A DNA stretch of 64,000 bases from Pyricularia pennisetigena (lineage: Eukaryota; Ascomycota; Sordariomycetes; Magnaporthales; Pyriculariaceae). The notes under the pieces are model-generated. The model saw nothing but the letters and a program-made list of their open reading frames with translations. It did no database searches and was not told the DNA's origin. Both the position numbers and the translations under genes were made by a program. The number at the start of each line of letters is the position of its first letter. Position 1 is the first letter of the stretch. The DNA lies in assembly GCF_004337985.1 (NCBI RefSeq), contig NC_043744.1, positions 4,221,157 to 4,285,156 on the forward strand. The letters are read 5' to 3'. Shown here piece after piece: positions 45,526-57,570 of the stretch.

Positions 45526-47418
45526 AGGAGTCTACACAAAATTGTGGAAACTTTTTTTTTTCTTTTTCGGTAGTATATTTTAACAAACAAACAAAAAAAC
45601 TAATCTTGTTCTTTTCACCAACCAATTTTTATTTTTATTTATTTTTATTTTATTTTTATTCACAGTAATTACTTCAATGCTGGGCGTTTTTTTCGAAGGC
45701 CGCGCCTTGGCAAAAGACAATTCCAGATTTGAGATCCTTTTTGTTGCTGATTATCCAACACGTCTGCGTAAATCCCAACGCTGCATTCTCCTGGTCTTTG
45801 AAGTCGGCCACTTACTATTGCACGCTGTTATGGCTGTGGTATTGGTTCTTCATGCAAAGGGCTTTTAAGCGACCGGCACGTTACAGGTGCCCAACTGCCA
45901 TTGGTTGTTTTCAGCAAGTGTTGTGGTGCGTGAGATTATTAAGCCCCTGGGAAACACAAAAATAGTTCCATCCCTTACTGGATCAAATTGGGGCTCCAGC
46001 GGACCCCAACCAGGGGCTGAGCAGCAAAACAAGCACAGGGCAGGTAAGGCTGATGGGTGGTTTTTGGCCTGTATTATCACGCATCAACAATAGAATTGGA
46101 AGGGACTTGGGATGAACAATTTCTATCGGAAGAGCGGTCCGGCTCACCCGACTTCGTTCTAAGGATGATGTTATTCTTTAATTAATGATTTCATCTTATT
46201 AATTCTTTGGCTGCAGTAGGGTATACAAACAGTCACTCTTTGTTGATTTGCTGCGCGAGAAATGTCAAGGCTAGGAGTTGCCCAAAGCACCCTGCCATGC
46301 CATCATGTAGATGGCTAAGAAACCACTAAATCAACCGCCATTTGAATTCATTACTCGCTCCAGCACAGGCTAAGTGCCTATAGCTAATTATTTCACCTTG
46401 CGTACTTGGTTTGGTTGGTAGGAGGGAAAGGTGACATCGCGTCTTCCCTCTCAACCGTTGAATTCAAATTCCGGGACGACAGTCAGCCCTACCGGATCAA
46501 ATACAGAAAGCGGGAAGGAAGCGGGAGGATGTCACGAACCTTGCACATTTTTGTCTTACATCTGAACGAGTTGAATTATTTTCGAACGTTCGAGACCTTC
46601 GGAGACAGTACTCCGTCTTTACTGGCGGGGTCGTTGCCAGTCCAGAACAGACTCGTTAGTTGCGATGCTCAATAAGGTAAGCAAACAGTGAGGGTGAAGT
46701 CTATTTCAGGCCTTGGGCACGTGCTGTCCCTTCAAGCGAGTTTCGAAGCGAGTGGTGGCTTACTGTCTGAAGCTGCGGAACCAAAAGCAGCCCCCAATCA
46801 GAGAAGGGATGGCGAAAGCTTGGATGAAAAGCATTCGGCCCCACACCACACATAACGAAACAGCGCTTGGCAGCAAGTGTTACACTGGATCTCGCAGCAC
46901 CAAATCACCAAGAACATGTCGACTGCTTACTGTGGACCTGACAATGTATAAGGAAACAAGTTCCCACCCAAGCCTCATGGGTTCCAATTATTACCCATCC
47001 TACAAGCATAGTTACAGCAGCGATCAAGCACTCAAAATAAGCTTGTGTTCCTCTCTCGCGGGTCAAGGAAGCTGTCTATCTAATCAGTTGGTTGGGCTTG
47101 TTCCGGGATTCCCACCTCAGTTGCACAAGATCGCTCCTGACCATCATCCCCATCTAGGATCCCACAAAATCTACTCGTCTGCTCCTTTCACTGACCAAAT
47201 CCTTCTTTCACGCTTTCGTTCTTTTCCACGCTCGGATGCTTAGCAGAGGGTGTTTTGTTTCACATCCCAGATAAAGGCTACAATAGAGCTGCTTTCCATG
47301 CATTCTGGTTTGAGTGTTTTCTGAATTTGACGGCCCCGTCCTGCGACTAGACTAGATCAACAGAAGACCTGGCCAAACAAGGACATCATCTCCCGCACAC
47401 TTCATCACCGCCGAAACC
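45526..47418. other. Spacer between PEBP and Ser/Arg-repeat genes
   Basis: AT-rich 3' flank with TTTAT-rich tract at about 45622-45660, then the promoter side of the next gene. The largest open frame (46713-47243) lacks an ATG and family features. No gene supported. Confidence 0.55.
45622..45660. repeat. TTTAT-rich low-complexity tract
   Basis: Imperfect TTTAT/TTTTTA units in the 3' flank of the PEBP gene, directly read. Confidence 0.8.
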
Positions 47419-49002
47419 ATGCAGAGCATTACATTTGCCGCTTTCCTACTGGCAGTCGCCATGCCCCTGATCGTGAAGGTATTTCTCCGGCCCGGTCATA
47501 GCAAGTCCCTATTCTCCTCACTGCCATCCTCGGTCAGACGCTGCATCCGCTTTGTCCAGCTCCTTGCTGGCGGCGAGCAGCAGCAGCAGCAACAGCACCG
47601 CGGCGGCAAATTCCCGTCATCCCCGTTTCTCGGCTGCAGCGGTGGCGACGGGGAGGCGCCGCAACGGGTGCAGCAGCGAGGCCGCCCTGTTCGCGCCGTT
47701 AGCTACAGCAACGATGAGTACGCGAGGACACTAAACGCTGACAATGACCTATCTCCGCCAACCAGCCTGGATGACCTCCTGCTCCGGAACATCAGGGGTG
47801 GCAGCAGACCTCCCAGCCGCAGCGGCAGCCGGCCCTCGAGTCGCAGCAACAGCAGACCCCCGAGCCGCAGTAACAGTAGGCCTCCTAGCCGCAGCGGCAG
47901 CAGACCTCCCAGCCTTGGCGGCATGTCGCCGCTCCCCTCGAAGCCGACCCGTCGCAATTTTCTCCGCAAGTCGAGCTACGACTCGACCCACTCGTGCGCT
48001 GCCGGTGTTAACTCTGCCTCCTCGGCGTCCGCAGTGACCGGTAGCACAAGCGCAGTATTTGATAGCTTCGCCATCGGCCTTGGCGGTGCTTGCGACTTTG
48101 CCCCGCCCTCGGGCAGCGACTACTCCCCGCGTGGACGTGGCCGGACCCAATCGTGGAATGTCGTCGCGGACGCCTTGAGCAGTAGCAACAGCAGCAGCAC
48201 CTCTCCAGCTAACTTGACCATCCTCGAGGTGAGGGGTGGCATCGTCTGTCAGCGGGAGGTTGACGACGAGACCGGCACCGAGGGCGATATGGGCGTCGGT
48301 TCGGGTGCGGGCGCGGGCCAGGCGGCGGACCTCGTGGACCTGGCGGCAGCGTGGGCGTCCTCGCGCGGCGTCGACACCAATGTCGGGCTCGAGCACTTTG
48401 AAGCGAGGTCGATGCTGGGCCGCGCCATCCGCAAGTTCAAGGCCAAGTCGCGGCGGCTGAAGCAGATGGGCGCGCGCGAGCACGTGGTGCGCGAGGCTCG
48501 CGAGAACTGGGCCCGGCGCTCGCTCGAATTCGAGGCCGATGAGTGGGCCGCTGCCGCTGCCGCCGCCTCGGTCGTCACCAGCCCGAGGAGCTCCATATCG
48601 TCCGACACCGCCCCGCCCACGACCGTCTACCACGCCAGTGTCCCTGACGCTGCCGACCCGACCGTCCTCGAGGCCGTGGTCGAGCTGCCCCACCTCGAGA
48701 AGACGCCCGTGCTGCGCCCGGCCGAGTCCATGGACAGCCTGGCGCGCGACGTCGCCGCCCTGTCCGCCGAGAGCGAGCTCCCTCACTCGGTCAAATCAGC
48801 AGCGGCTGCGGTCAGGCCCGTCTCCCGCGGCAAGGCGGGCAGCAAGAGCACGGTCGGGAGGCGCCTGAGCACCTCGATCCGCGCTTTCAGGAGGCGGAGC
48901 AGCAGCAAGCCCGAGAACCGCAAGCGGGCCGGGTCGGGCTCCAGTGATTCGACCACGATCGGCAGGCGACGGACCATGATGTCTTGGGGCAGGGCCAAGT
49001 AA
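47419..49002 (+). CDS. Membrane-anchored disordered protein with SRPPSRSG repeats
   Basis: Single exon, 527 residues, start ATG 47419. Residues 1-22 form a hydrophobic helix without a clear cleavage site, so a signal anchor is likely. A six-residue Gln run sits at 54-59. Residues 129-168 are five tandem eight-residue units of the form SRPPSRS(G/N), the last one degenerate. The middle is Ser/Ala/Gly-rich; a charged helix (FKAKSRRLKQMGAREHVVRE, then ENWARRSLEFEADEWAAA) lies near 335-385; the C-terminus is Arg/Lys/Ser-rich (FRRRSSSKPENRKR). I recognise no family. The repeats offer many Ser/Arg phosphorylation sites. GC-rich codon use and the lack of stops over 1.6 kb support a real gene; function unknown. 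Confidence 0.78.
   Translation: MQSITFAAFLLAVAMPLIVKVFLRPGHSKSLFSSLPSSVRRCIRFVQLLAGGEQQQQQQHRGGKFPSSPFLGCSGGDGEAPQRVQQRGRPVRAVSYSNDEYARTLNADNDLSPPTSLDDLLLRNIRGGSRPPSRSGSRPSSRSNSRPPSRSNSRPPSRSGSRPPSLGGMSPLPSKPTRRNFLRKSSYDSTHSCAAGVNSASSASAVTGSTSAVFDSFAIGLGGACDFAPPSGSDYSPRGRGRTQSWNVVADALSSSNSSSTSPANLTILEVRGGIVCQREVDDETGTEGDMGVGSGAGAGQAADLVDLAAAWASSRGVDTNVGLEHFEARSMLGRAIRKFKAKSRRLKQMGAREHVVREARENWARRSLEFEADEWAAAAAAASVVTSPRSSISSDTAPPTTVYHASVPDAADPTVLEAVVELPHLEKTPVLRPAESMDSLARDVAALSAESELPHSVKSAAAAVRPVSRGKAGSKSTVGRRLSTSIRAFRRRSSSKPENRKRAGSGSSDSTTIGRRRTMMSWGRAK
47803..47922 (+). repeat. 24-bp coding minisatellite, five units
   Basis: Encodes five SRPPSRS(G/N) units inside the disordered protein. Copies differ mainly at third codon positions and at one Gly/Asn site. 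Confidence 0.9.
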
Positions 49003-49865
49003 AGGCTCTGGTGTGATCCATGCAACTGGTTAAATTGTCCTGCGTACTACCAGTCTCATCTCGGCTCGTAGCGAGGTGCCATCTGATAATGCGGACGGTA
49101 CTAAATTGCTCGTTTAGACCGAATAGTCCGATATAAATCCCTTTCTACAGTGGACTGCAGGCAGGCACCATTGCACGGTGTTTTCTGCAACCCACAAACG
49201 AGGTAGCCCAAACACAGATTGTTTGATATCCATGAAACCTGTTGCCATTGGCGACGGCCATATAACCGTACCGCTTTTTTTCAATGGTGGCTTCACAATC
49301 CTTTCTCTGCGGTCTGGATTTCTTCGCGATATCCACCAACATAAACTTTTTTTTCTCTCTTATCTTTCTCTACTCTTTAGCATGGCGTGGCGTTTTAAAC
49401 AAACAAAAATAAAGGTGGATAGTCAGTTTTAGCTCTAGTATACATGTTTCTCTAACGTACGACAAAAGTTTCAAATGCAAACATTAACAATTAGTTCCAA
49501 GTCCAAGTCTAGATCTAGACTTTAGTTTCAGTTCTAAGAGGTTCCATGCATCAAACTAGCCTGGAGACTCTTTGTCGCCCGTGGTGAGTCCCACTCGAAC
49601 GATTGAACAGATCTCGCTCGGGGACATGCCAAAGAAGTCTGCGCCGTGCTCGCCAGAAGATTGTATGCAAATTGTAACTGAGCCCAAGTTTTCTTTTTTT
49701 TTTTTTTCTCTCCCCGGGGGCTTACGATCAAGGCAAGGCAAGTAGTGATCACTAGGATGATGCCAATGACAAGTTGTCTATCAATCGACTGAATACTGAA
49801 TCTAACAATTCGGTGAAGAGGCTCTGTTGCCAACCAAACTACAACCTGATCACCGCCAGTCATAT

Positions 49866-49891
49866 AAAAAAAAAAAAAAAAAAAAAAAAAA
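49866..49891. repeat. Homopolymer A run
   Basis: About 26 A bases, directly read. Confidence 0.85.
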
Positions 49892-52468
49892 GGGCCGAGG
49901 GGCTCTTCCCTCACCGTCTCACCTCTAGCCCAAACGTCCCATGGCTAACGATCGACAGAGACCAGAATAAATGCTCCCGACCGAGACATGGCGATCAATT
50001 TCCTCAAGCGAGCAAGCCCACCGACGGGAGATGGCCTCGAAAACCCACACTCACGAGGTAAACAATCCTTCAAAGGCTGGGGTGGAAAATACGGAAAAAG
50101 AGGTTTACGTTTACGGGCTTGTACCGGACTGGCATTCGACAGTATATGCTGGCCATTTGCTAGAGTAAGCATGCGCCGTCGTTATACGATGCCTAGTAAT
50201 TCCCGTAAAGCTCTGCCGGTGGTAAGTTGGGCCCAAAGAGGTAGTTGGGTTCGGGTTTCCGTGTTTGTGCCTTGTTGGGACAGGAGAGATTCAGATGACA
50301 GGATTCATCGTCACCCCCTTCGCCGAGTCATCGCAAAAATCTTGGCTTACCACGTCGGCGGTACGCTTGCTCGTGATCAAGGTTCTTGTTTGACGGACTG
50401 ATTGGTTCCCATCGCACCGAAGATTTTCTTTTGCACTCCCTGCAAACGAAGTTCAAACATTTGTGTCGCAAAATTTGGCGTCGGGAAAAAGTTCGGCCAA
50501 TAATTTGCAGCAAGACCTCGTAAACAATTTTCCAGCGCCCCTTTTTGCCCAGCAATCACTTCTTTCTAAAAAAAAAAAAAAAAAAGTAGTCAAAGCGGTG
50601 GGAACAAAAGAGATAAGAAGAAAAAGCACGAGTAAAACAAAGACTCAGCGTAGTAGGCTCCCTTCACAGAAGCAAAGATAAAGACTCATTTTTCATGCAC
50701 AAGCTTTTTGGCACTCCGATGCCTGCAGACAGCAGTACCACAGTAAAATCACAAATGAACATGGATGTCTGCCTCGGAAATACGCGACAATACCACATCG
50801 CGACCCAAAATGTGCATGCGGCTGAAAGCTGCAGGGCTTACTTACTGCGGAGATTCCGAGCCCTGGTTTTCCCTGTTTGCCAAACCAAACCGCATTGTAT
50901 GATGGATGAGATGCAGGGGAGGGAAAAGGCATGAAACCATGAAAAACATGACAAGAGAGCATTGATTTCCCCGAGAAGAACAGACAGTAGTAGTAAACTG
51001 TAGTGGGAAACTGTTCATTGCGCGCGAACGATGATGTGATGCTGACTGGTTATGACAGGGAGGGGAAGTTACCCATGTGATTTATGCGCGCTCAGGCACC
51101 TTTAAAAATTCCAAGGTCGGCGCTAAACCAAATGCAGGAAAAGTGGGTAAGGATGAGCTCAGCCTTTCGGGCTGAGCAGAAAAAAAAGAAAAAAAAGAAG
51201 CAAAGTTACAGCAAAAGCATCGAACCTACCTACCCTTTATTTAATTGGCCCCGGCTCCTGCCATCTTGGGAGGTTGTGGTTTTCCCCTGCGACAGGGACG
51301 GGGACAGGTGGAGATATTTTAAGGAGCAACCACTATTTTGCACCTGCCAAACCGCCGAAAAAATAAGGGTCGCTTTGACTTATACCGACAGATACAGACA
51401 GGGTTCTCCGCCGGGGTCCGAGTCGCGCGGACGTTGTACCCTGTGGCGGATTCTCTTTGCAAATCATCATAAGCTCATCAAGATATAGGAGCAACAAAGA
51501 GCGTTCTCGAGTAAGCACTTTCTTTTTTTTTTGGGGGGGGCTCAAGCCAAAAGACCTTTTGCCCCTCCAGGCCGTGGAGATTGGTAGTGATTTCTTGTCT
51601 GTGTGGCCACCCAAAGACAACCCTGTCATCATCGGCCTTTTTGCAGGATGAATGGAGCTACGAAGCGCCAAGTCTCGTAAGTCTTTTTGTTCTGACCACC
51701 ACCACAACCACCACCAAATGAAATAAAACGAAGTTGCTTGGCGTAGGATGCCTGCTCAAAAACCGTCGTGCTACTGGGCAGCCCTCGTTGCTTGCTGCGA
51801 TTGATTCAGATTTGATTAATGCCTTTGTTTCTTTTTCTGGTTTCTGTGTGTTGCTTTCCACGGCCCTCTTGGTGGGTTCCCCTAGAAGCTGTGACAGGAG
51901 AAAGAAGTGATTAATCAAATGCTTAGCCTGGCTTACCCGGTGGGTTGCGCTGCAGCGAGTTTTTCTATGCATCCTGCAGCGCCACATCGTGGGTCTTTGG
52001 CTTGTGATCGACCAACCACGGTGCGCGCGCAAACCCTCGAGTCGATCCAGTCGCAACGCAAACGCAAATCATACCGATGGTCATGGATTGTGACAAAGAA
52101 GTGATGGTGTACACTTGACTGACAGCGGCAGGATTGGATTCTACTGTACCGTACGGGAGTTTCTTTTTCTTTTCACTTTTCTCTTTTTTTTTTTCCACAA
52201 GATTGAAAAGATGCACTCATGGCTGGCAAGGATTGTAGTTTTTGGTGTGGCAGTAGTGCGAGGGGAAAGAGTCTAGCAGTGTTCGACTCATGTTAGTTAC
52301 CAAAGTGGGCAGTCTTACTATCTTTAGCTGACTGCAATGGAAGGTAAGAGTTTTCTCTGCAGACTAAGGCACTTACTTACATTGCCGACACACCTAAAGT
52401 CTGATATGGATACCCTTCCTTCCGAAAGCCTGGGTGAGATGCGCTTGTACTGCAGGTAACATGCGGAC

Positions 52469-52469
<1 letters not shown>

Positions 52470-52503
<34 letters not shown>
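52470..52503. repeat. Homopolymer A run
   Basis: About 34 A bases, directly read. Confidence 0.88.
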
Positions 52504-52505
<2 letters not shown>

Positions 52506-53924
52506 GCTCTTTGCTATCGCCAGCCCTACCTATACTTCCTACCACACCACAAAGCTTCCATCTTAGTCTGCACCTGCCCGCCTTGACACTGCAAGCTCAT
52601 CATGCAGGGGTGTAGTTCATTAACACTTGAAGCCGTAAACAAGCCGTGTGCACTGTCGACAGACGTGACCGGTGCAGGTCCCAGCCTCTTACCCGACTGA
52701 GCCCATCAAAACCATCTCCATCCATCGTTCGTTTTCGCCCATCTTTCAGGCTGTCATGTTGGCCACCACAGTCATTCTCAGCCTCTCGGCCGACTGACCT
52801 GACTCTGTCACTCATTTTATTAAGACGCTCATTTTTCAAATTTATTTTGTTTCCTTTTGTTCATTTTTTTTTCCCCTCTCGGGCATAATATCCCGGTTAG
52901 ATCGGAACTCCGTTCAGGTTCCAACTGGCCTCAAAGCAGCCCTGTCCCAACACGTTGATCCACTAGGTGCTTGGCAGATGTCTCGTCTCCGCAAGATGCA
53001 CAAGGGCTGTGTCCGCTGAACTACCAATGCACGGCGCCCTTCACTGCTATCGACTGTAGCATTTGAGACGAGGAGCGTGGGAAAACGGAGGGGCTAGAGG
53101 GTGCATATAGGAGCTGCTTGTCAGAGTTTAATCCTCGCCTTTCTTGTGTCTGTCCGGATATAAATCTCCTTAGACATCCTGTCCACCCTGTCCAGCCCTG
53201 CTCGACATCGACTCAAAGAAGTGTTTCGTGCCTTGTCTGTCTTTATCGCAACCACAACAATTCAACAACAGAAGATAGCCTTCCCACGACGAGTACCAAT
53301 ACCTCATTTCCCCTGCAGCAGCAATACGCCAACTGAAGCTGCGCTTTCTACCGAACAACCCCTGCTGATTGGTACCAAGACGCCAAGGTAAATAAGCAAA
53401 AGACAGTCAACGGCCACTTGCGAGGGAGAATACTACCCTCCCCCTTGCAGACAGGTGCTTGGGATACAGCTTGGCATCACAGCTACACGAGCTCCGAGCT
53501 GTCGGTAGCAAATACGCCAGCCGACAAGACTTTGCGCCGACTTTACTAGGGAGGCTCTGCTCAGCCTTTTCTTGGTTTTCGGCTAAAATTTAAAGGTTGC
53601 CTTTTCCAGGTTCACACCGCTTCTGAAGGCCTTCTAGATTCACTACCCTATTTTGATTTATTCTTTTTTTTTCCTTATTACTACACCACTTTCGTTCTCC
53701 CAACCAGGTTGCCGTTGAGCTCAAGGCTCACGCGCCGTTACACTCGCTGAAGTGCCACTATTCTCGAGGTCATTTTGGATACTCGCCATCTACATTCGCT
53801 TACTTTCTCTGAGGGACTGTGATAACATCGACTCTTGTCCACATATCACGACTATTCACTCGCTCGAGGCGGAGGAATAATATCTATTCATCCACCATCA
53901 CTATACACAGCCAACCAAAACACG

Positions 53925-55329
53925 ATGCCTTCATCAACGGGGGTAGTCTTCACAGCCTCGCTGCTGGCTACACTAGCCGCATCGTCACCCCTTGCCGAGC
54001 AACAGCCGGCCGGCCGCCTGGTCCCCCGCGCCATGGCACGACCAAAGTTCAGCAACGTCCCCTACGGCCAGCAGCTGAAGTCTTGCGTACAGCCCAACAT
54101 GATCGCTCTGACGTTTGACGACGGGCCTAGCATTTACACGGCCCACGTGCTTGACCTGCTTGAGAAGGCCGGCAACCTCAAGGCGACCTTCTTCCTCAAT
54201 GGCAAAAACGGCGCGAACGGCATGGAAAACTCGGCCGTGTCGTCGGTCTTGAAGCGCATGCTGGACGCCGGCCATCAGGTGGCAAGTCACTCATACAGCC
54301 ACAAGAACTTTGACGAGATCTCGGCGGACGACCAGGCACAGGAGCTTCTGCTCAACGAGGATTCTTTTGTCAATCTCATTGGCATGGTCCCGACCTACTT
54401 CCGCCCTCCGTTTACTGCCTGTGGAGCCACATGCCTTGCGACTGCTGGCAAATTGGCCTACCATGTTGTAAGTTTTTTTCTTTTTCTTTTTCTTTTTGTT
54501 TTTCTTTCTCCCTCTCACCTTTTTGTTTTTCGTTTTCCTCCACACAAGGGTGCGATGGCTTGCTGGTGTTGCAACGCTGGCAAGTCATTGATATCTGAAA
54601 CGGTATTACTCGAGGCGGATTCCCTAAAGAAAGGAAAAAGAGGAGGGAAGTAAGAAACCAAAAAAAAGAAGTAAAACCAAGAGAGGGGCCAAAAGAATCA
54701 AGACTTTGAAAACCCACCAATTAGAGTTCAACCAGCTGACTTTCCATGTTCTCATCACCCGCCAGACCGATTACGACCTCGACACCAAGGATTATGAGGG
54801 CAACCTCCAGGCGTCCAAGAACAGGTTCCAGGACGGCATGTCGCAGGCGCCCAAGTCCTGGGTGGTGCTTGCGCACGACATCCACGAGCTGACGGCCAAC
54901 ACCATCACGCCCTTCATGATCGACACGGCCAAGTCCAAGGGCTACAAGTTCGTCACCATCGGTGAGTGCCTGGGCGACCCCAAGGAGAATTGGTACCGCG
55001 ACCCCACCACCGGTCGCGCCGTCGCCGCCCTCGGCAGCAACAACGTCAAGCCGCCCGCGCCCACCAGCAGCTTGACCGCCTCGACGACATTCGCCATGAC
55101 CACAGCTGGCAGTCCGTCGTCCGAGAGGCCGACGTCGACCCCAAGTGCCGTCAGGGCGGGCAACAGCAACAACAGCGCTTCTTCAGACGTCTCGAGAACG
55201 GGCACTGCGAGCAGCCCGTCGTCGACAACCGCCGCTTCTTCCCAAGAAGGCGCGGCTGGTCGGGTCGGCTTCGGCACCCTTTTCGCTTCTGTAATGAGCG
55301 GAGCTGTGGCATTTGCTCTCTTGATGTGA
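53925..55329 (+). CDS. Chitin deacetylase / polysaccharide deacetylase (CE4) with GPI-type tail
   Basis: Exons 53925-54467 and 54766-55329, joined in phase 0, give 368 residues. Start ATG 53925 gives a signal peptide (MPSSTGVVFTASLLATLAAS). CE4 (NodB) motifs appear in order: TFDDGPS (63-69, metal and catalytic Asp 65/66), HSYSH (122-126, zinc His), FRPPFTACG (159-167, motif 3 with Phe-Thr-Ala-Cys where many enzymes have Tyr-Gly), DYDLDTKDY right after the splice and VVLAHDIH (motif 5). A Ser/Thr-rich stalk and a hydrophobic end (FASVMSGAVAFALLM) follow, as in GPI-anchored wall enzymes. It removes acetyl groups from chitin to give chitosan at the cell wall. The intron is 298 bp, much longer than others here, and exon 1 reads open through most of it. 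Confidence 0.92.
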
Positions 55330-56655
55330 TGAAAAAAATAAAGAAAACCCCCCATCAAAGAGCAAAATAAACATAGCACCGAAAAAAAAGTATAAAAAAA
55401 TTTACAAAAACCTTGATGGCTAGAAAAGGTATTCTTGTTTTTCTTTCTTGGACAAACTTCTTTTTTTGGATATAACCTTTTTTTTTTTACTTTCTTCATT
55501 GCAGCTGGCTAGAAAGATGAGCCGGCCTTTTAATGCTATCCGGCGCTTTGGAGATCGTGTTGTTTTTTCAGATGTTCGGCACTCGGCGCAACAAAGGACG
55601 ATGAAATGCCACGACCACGCGAGGAACGGGGGCTGTCTCGGGAAGACTGGAGGGATGGTTGAGCTGGACCTTGGGATGTGTGCGATTGATACCCGGAGAC
55701 TTTCGGCTTCTTATTTGCTTTCTTATATATATTTTTTCTTTCTTTTCTTTTTTTTTTCCGGAAGGGATAACAGTACAGCGCAGCGAGTTTTGATATCGAG
55801 GAGGAGATGAGAGTGAGACTTCCTCTCTTGCTCTGTTGGTATGTTCCTGTTTCTGATAGAGATACTTTCGGTTTCGACCGTTTTCGCCTTTTTGCTTCTC
55901 TTTTATAGATAAAGGGGCCCTTTTGGCGGGGCGAGATTGGTCTCTTCGGGACCAAGTGGGCTTAATTCTGACTGTTTTCAGCCATGGTTCGTTCTTTTCA
56001 GGGTCGCTTTGCCTGTTGGTTCTGTTTGTGGCCCCTTGCATGCGATGGCGCAGGTGTGATGGGGAGGAGGACACACAGGCGATGTGGGCAGTGAAACCTC
56101 CCAACACTCGAACCTCGTCCTTTCAGGATGTATATTCTTGCGATCCACAGTTGGGACGCTCGTTGGATCCGAGTCGAACCGCGTCACCAACTGGGTAAAT
56201 GCTCACCGCTTGCATGGTCCTTGGCGCAGACGCACATGGAGACAGACGCCTAGGGAGAGGGGAAGAAGGATGCCGTTATCATGATCTGGGCTGGATATCT
56301 AACTATCTACAGGCAGCAACGAGCGAGTGGCAATGTCGTTTTTATATTGGAGACGAACCGGGTCAGAATCGCCAGGAGGATCCTAGTATTTCTCCGTTGC
56401 TCGCTCTCTGGGCTGGGCTCGGCCTCGAATCGACCCATCTCGGTCTGGGCACAGCTTCGCATCGAATGCGCACAGATTTAAGCCCAACAACATACGAGCT
56501 GAAGAACACGAGACGACTAACTGCCCCTTGGAATTTTTTCTGATTCGGGGAGTTTGAGCGGGTGTTTATTAGGCTTCTGGGCGGTTCCTGCTTTTCTTTT
56601 TTTTTTCTTTCTTTCGTAGCAGGTACATGGCAGAGATCACCCACTCCAACGCCCA
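55330..56655. other. Convergent spacer
   Basis: Tail-to-tail region between the chitin deacetylase (+) and the enoyl-CoA hydratase gene (-). T-rich tracts are present; open frames are short or pass through them. No gene supported. Confidence 0.55.
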
Positions 56656-57570
56656 CTATGTCTTCCAGACGGGCTTCCTCTTCTCCAGAAACGCCGCCAT
56701 GCCCTCCGTCGCATCGGCTCCCCTGGCGTGCAGCGCCATGACGTCCCCCGCCCACCGCAGGGCGTCCTCAAGCCCATCGCCTCGCTCGCGCATGCCGACC
56801 TGCGTCCAGTACGCCCACTTGGCCAGGGCCCTGGGCTGCGCGGGCTGCGCGGCCATGGCGGCTGCGACGGACGCGAGGCGCTCCTCGAGCGACGCCTCGT
56901 CGCCCGGCACAACCTCAACGGCGCCGGCAGCACCCAGCTCCGCGGCCGGCACGGCCTCGCCCGTGTACAGCATGCGCTGCACGAGACCGGGCGGCAGGCG
57001 CCGGGCGAGAGCGACGGCCGGCGACGTGCAGGGCAGGCCCAGGCCGGCGCCGGGGAGCTGGAAGGCGGAGCGGGCCGAGGCGATGGTGACGTCGGCGGTC
57101 AGGGCGAGCTGGCAGCCGGCGGCGGTGGCGAGGCCGTCGACGGCGGCGACGATGGGGACGGGGCTGTGGCGGATCAGGGACATGAGGTCCGCGCAGAGGG
57201 CGAATGTCCTTCGCACGTCGGCCGGGCCAAGCGACGCCAGCTCGCCCAGGTCGTGGCCTGAGCTGAACACCTTGCCGGCGGTGGAAGGGCGGAGGATGAT
57301 GACCGAGGGGAGGCTGCTGTTGTTCCAGTCTGCGGCGTTGACGAGCCAGCTGTGTGGGCCAGAGTCGTTTTCAGCGGTTGTTTGGAGGATTTGTAGCAGG
57401 GAGGGTTGGAAAGGTGGTAGGGAGAGTGGCTGATTCGTCTTGGGCGGGGTGAGGTGCGCCGTCAATTGGGCGTGGAGCGACTGCAGCGTCGCCAGGCTGA
57501 GAGCGTTGCGGCGGGCTGGGTTGTCGATGAGTAGATAGGCTGCCTTGGCTGGAAGCTTGGGGAGATGCAT
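56656..57570 (-). CDS. Enoyl-CoA hydratase/isomerase (crotonase) family, ECHDC3-like
   Basis: Single exon, 304 residues. The crotonase fold is shown by the N-terminal NPARRNALSLATLQSL, the first oxyanion-hole strand KVFSSGHDLGEL, the second VDGLATAAGCQLALTADVTI, and FQLPGAGLGLPCTSPAVAL, with the C-terminal helices containing EKRKPVWK. The SSGHDLKE-like sequence and the EKRxPxW ending match mitochondrial ECHDC3 proteins more than classic beta-oxidation hydratases. The N-terminus is short (MHLPKLPAK), without a clear long presequence. No glutamate occupies the usual hydratase general-acid position in the second oxyanion segment, so the reaction is uncertain and may not be enoyl-CoA hydration. 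Loop residues 45-65 are Pro/Leu-rich and unusual. Confidence 0.9.
   Translation of the reverse strand: MHLPKLPAKAAYLLIDNPARRNALSLATLQSLHAQLTAHLTPPKTNQPLSLPPFQPSLLQILQTTAENDSGPHSWLVNAADWNNSSLPSVIILRPSTAGKVFSSGHDLGELASLGPADVRRTFALCADLMSLIRHSPVPIVAAVDGLATAAGCQLALTADVTIASARSAFQLPGAGLGLPCTSPAVALARRLPPGLVQRMLYTGEAVPAAELGAAGAVEVVPGDEASLEERLASVAAAMAAQPAQPRALAKWAYWTQVGMRERGDGLEDALRWAGDVMALHARGADATEGMAAFLEKRKPVWKT

Larger units (their letters stand above)
49003..53924. other. Long gene-free stretch, 4.9 kb
   Basis: Several A/T homopolymers (near 49866-49891 and 52470-52503) and short ATG frames such as 49988-50401 and 51084-51488 lie here without family features. The last 0.8 kb is the pyrimidine-rich promoter and leader of the chitin deacetylase gene. 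No RNA gene is seen. Confidence 0.55.

Noticed and set aside
46713..47243. 176-codon open frame upstream of the SRPPSRSG gene
   Set aside because: Starts with TTG and has leader-like composition; more likely promoter and 5' leader.
47749..48786. 345-codon open frame opposite the SRPPSRSG protein, also one near 39553-40425 in another frame of the MFS gene
   Set aside because: Both are by-products of GC-rich codon bias; composition is unnatural and no family motif is present.
49988..50401. 137-codon ATG frame, and a similar one at 51084-51488
   Set aside because: Arg/Lys/Ser-rich or homopolymer-derived sequence without domains; length is within chance expectation.
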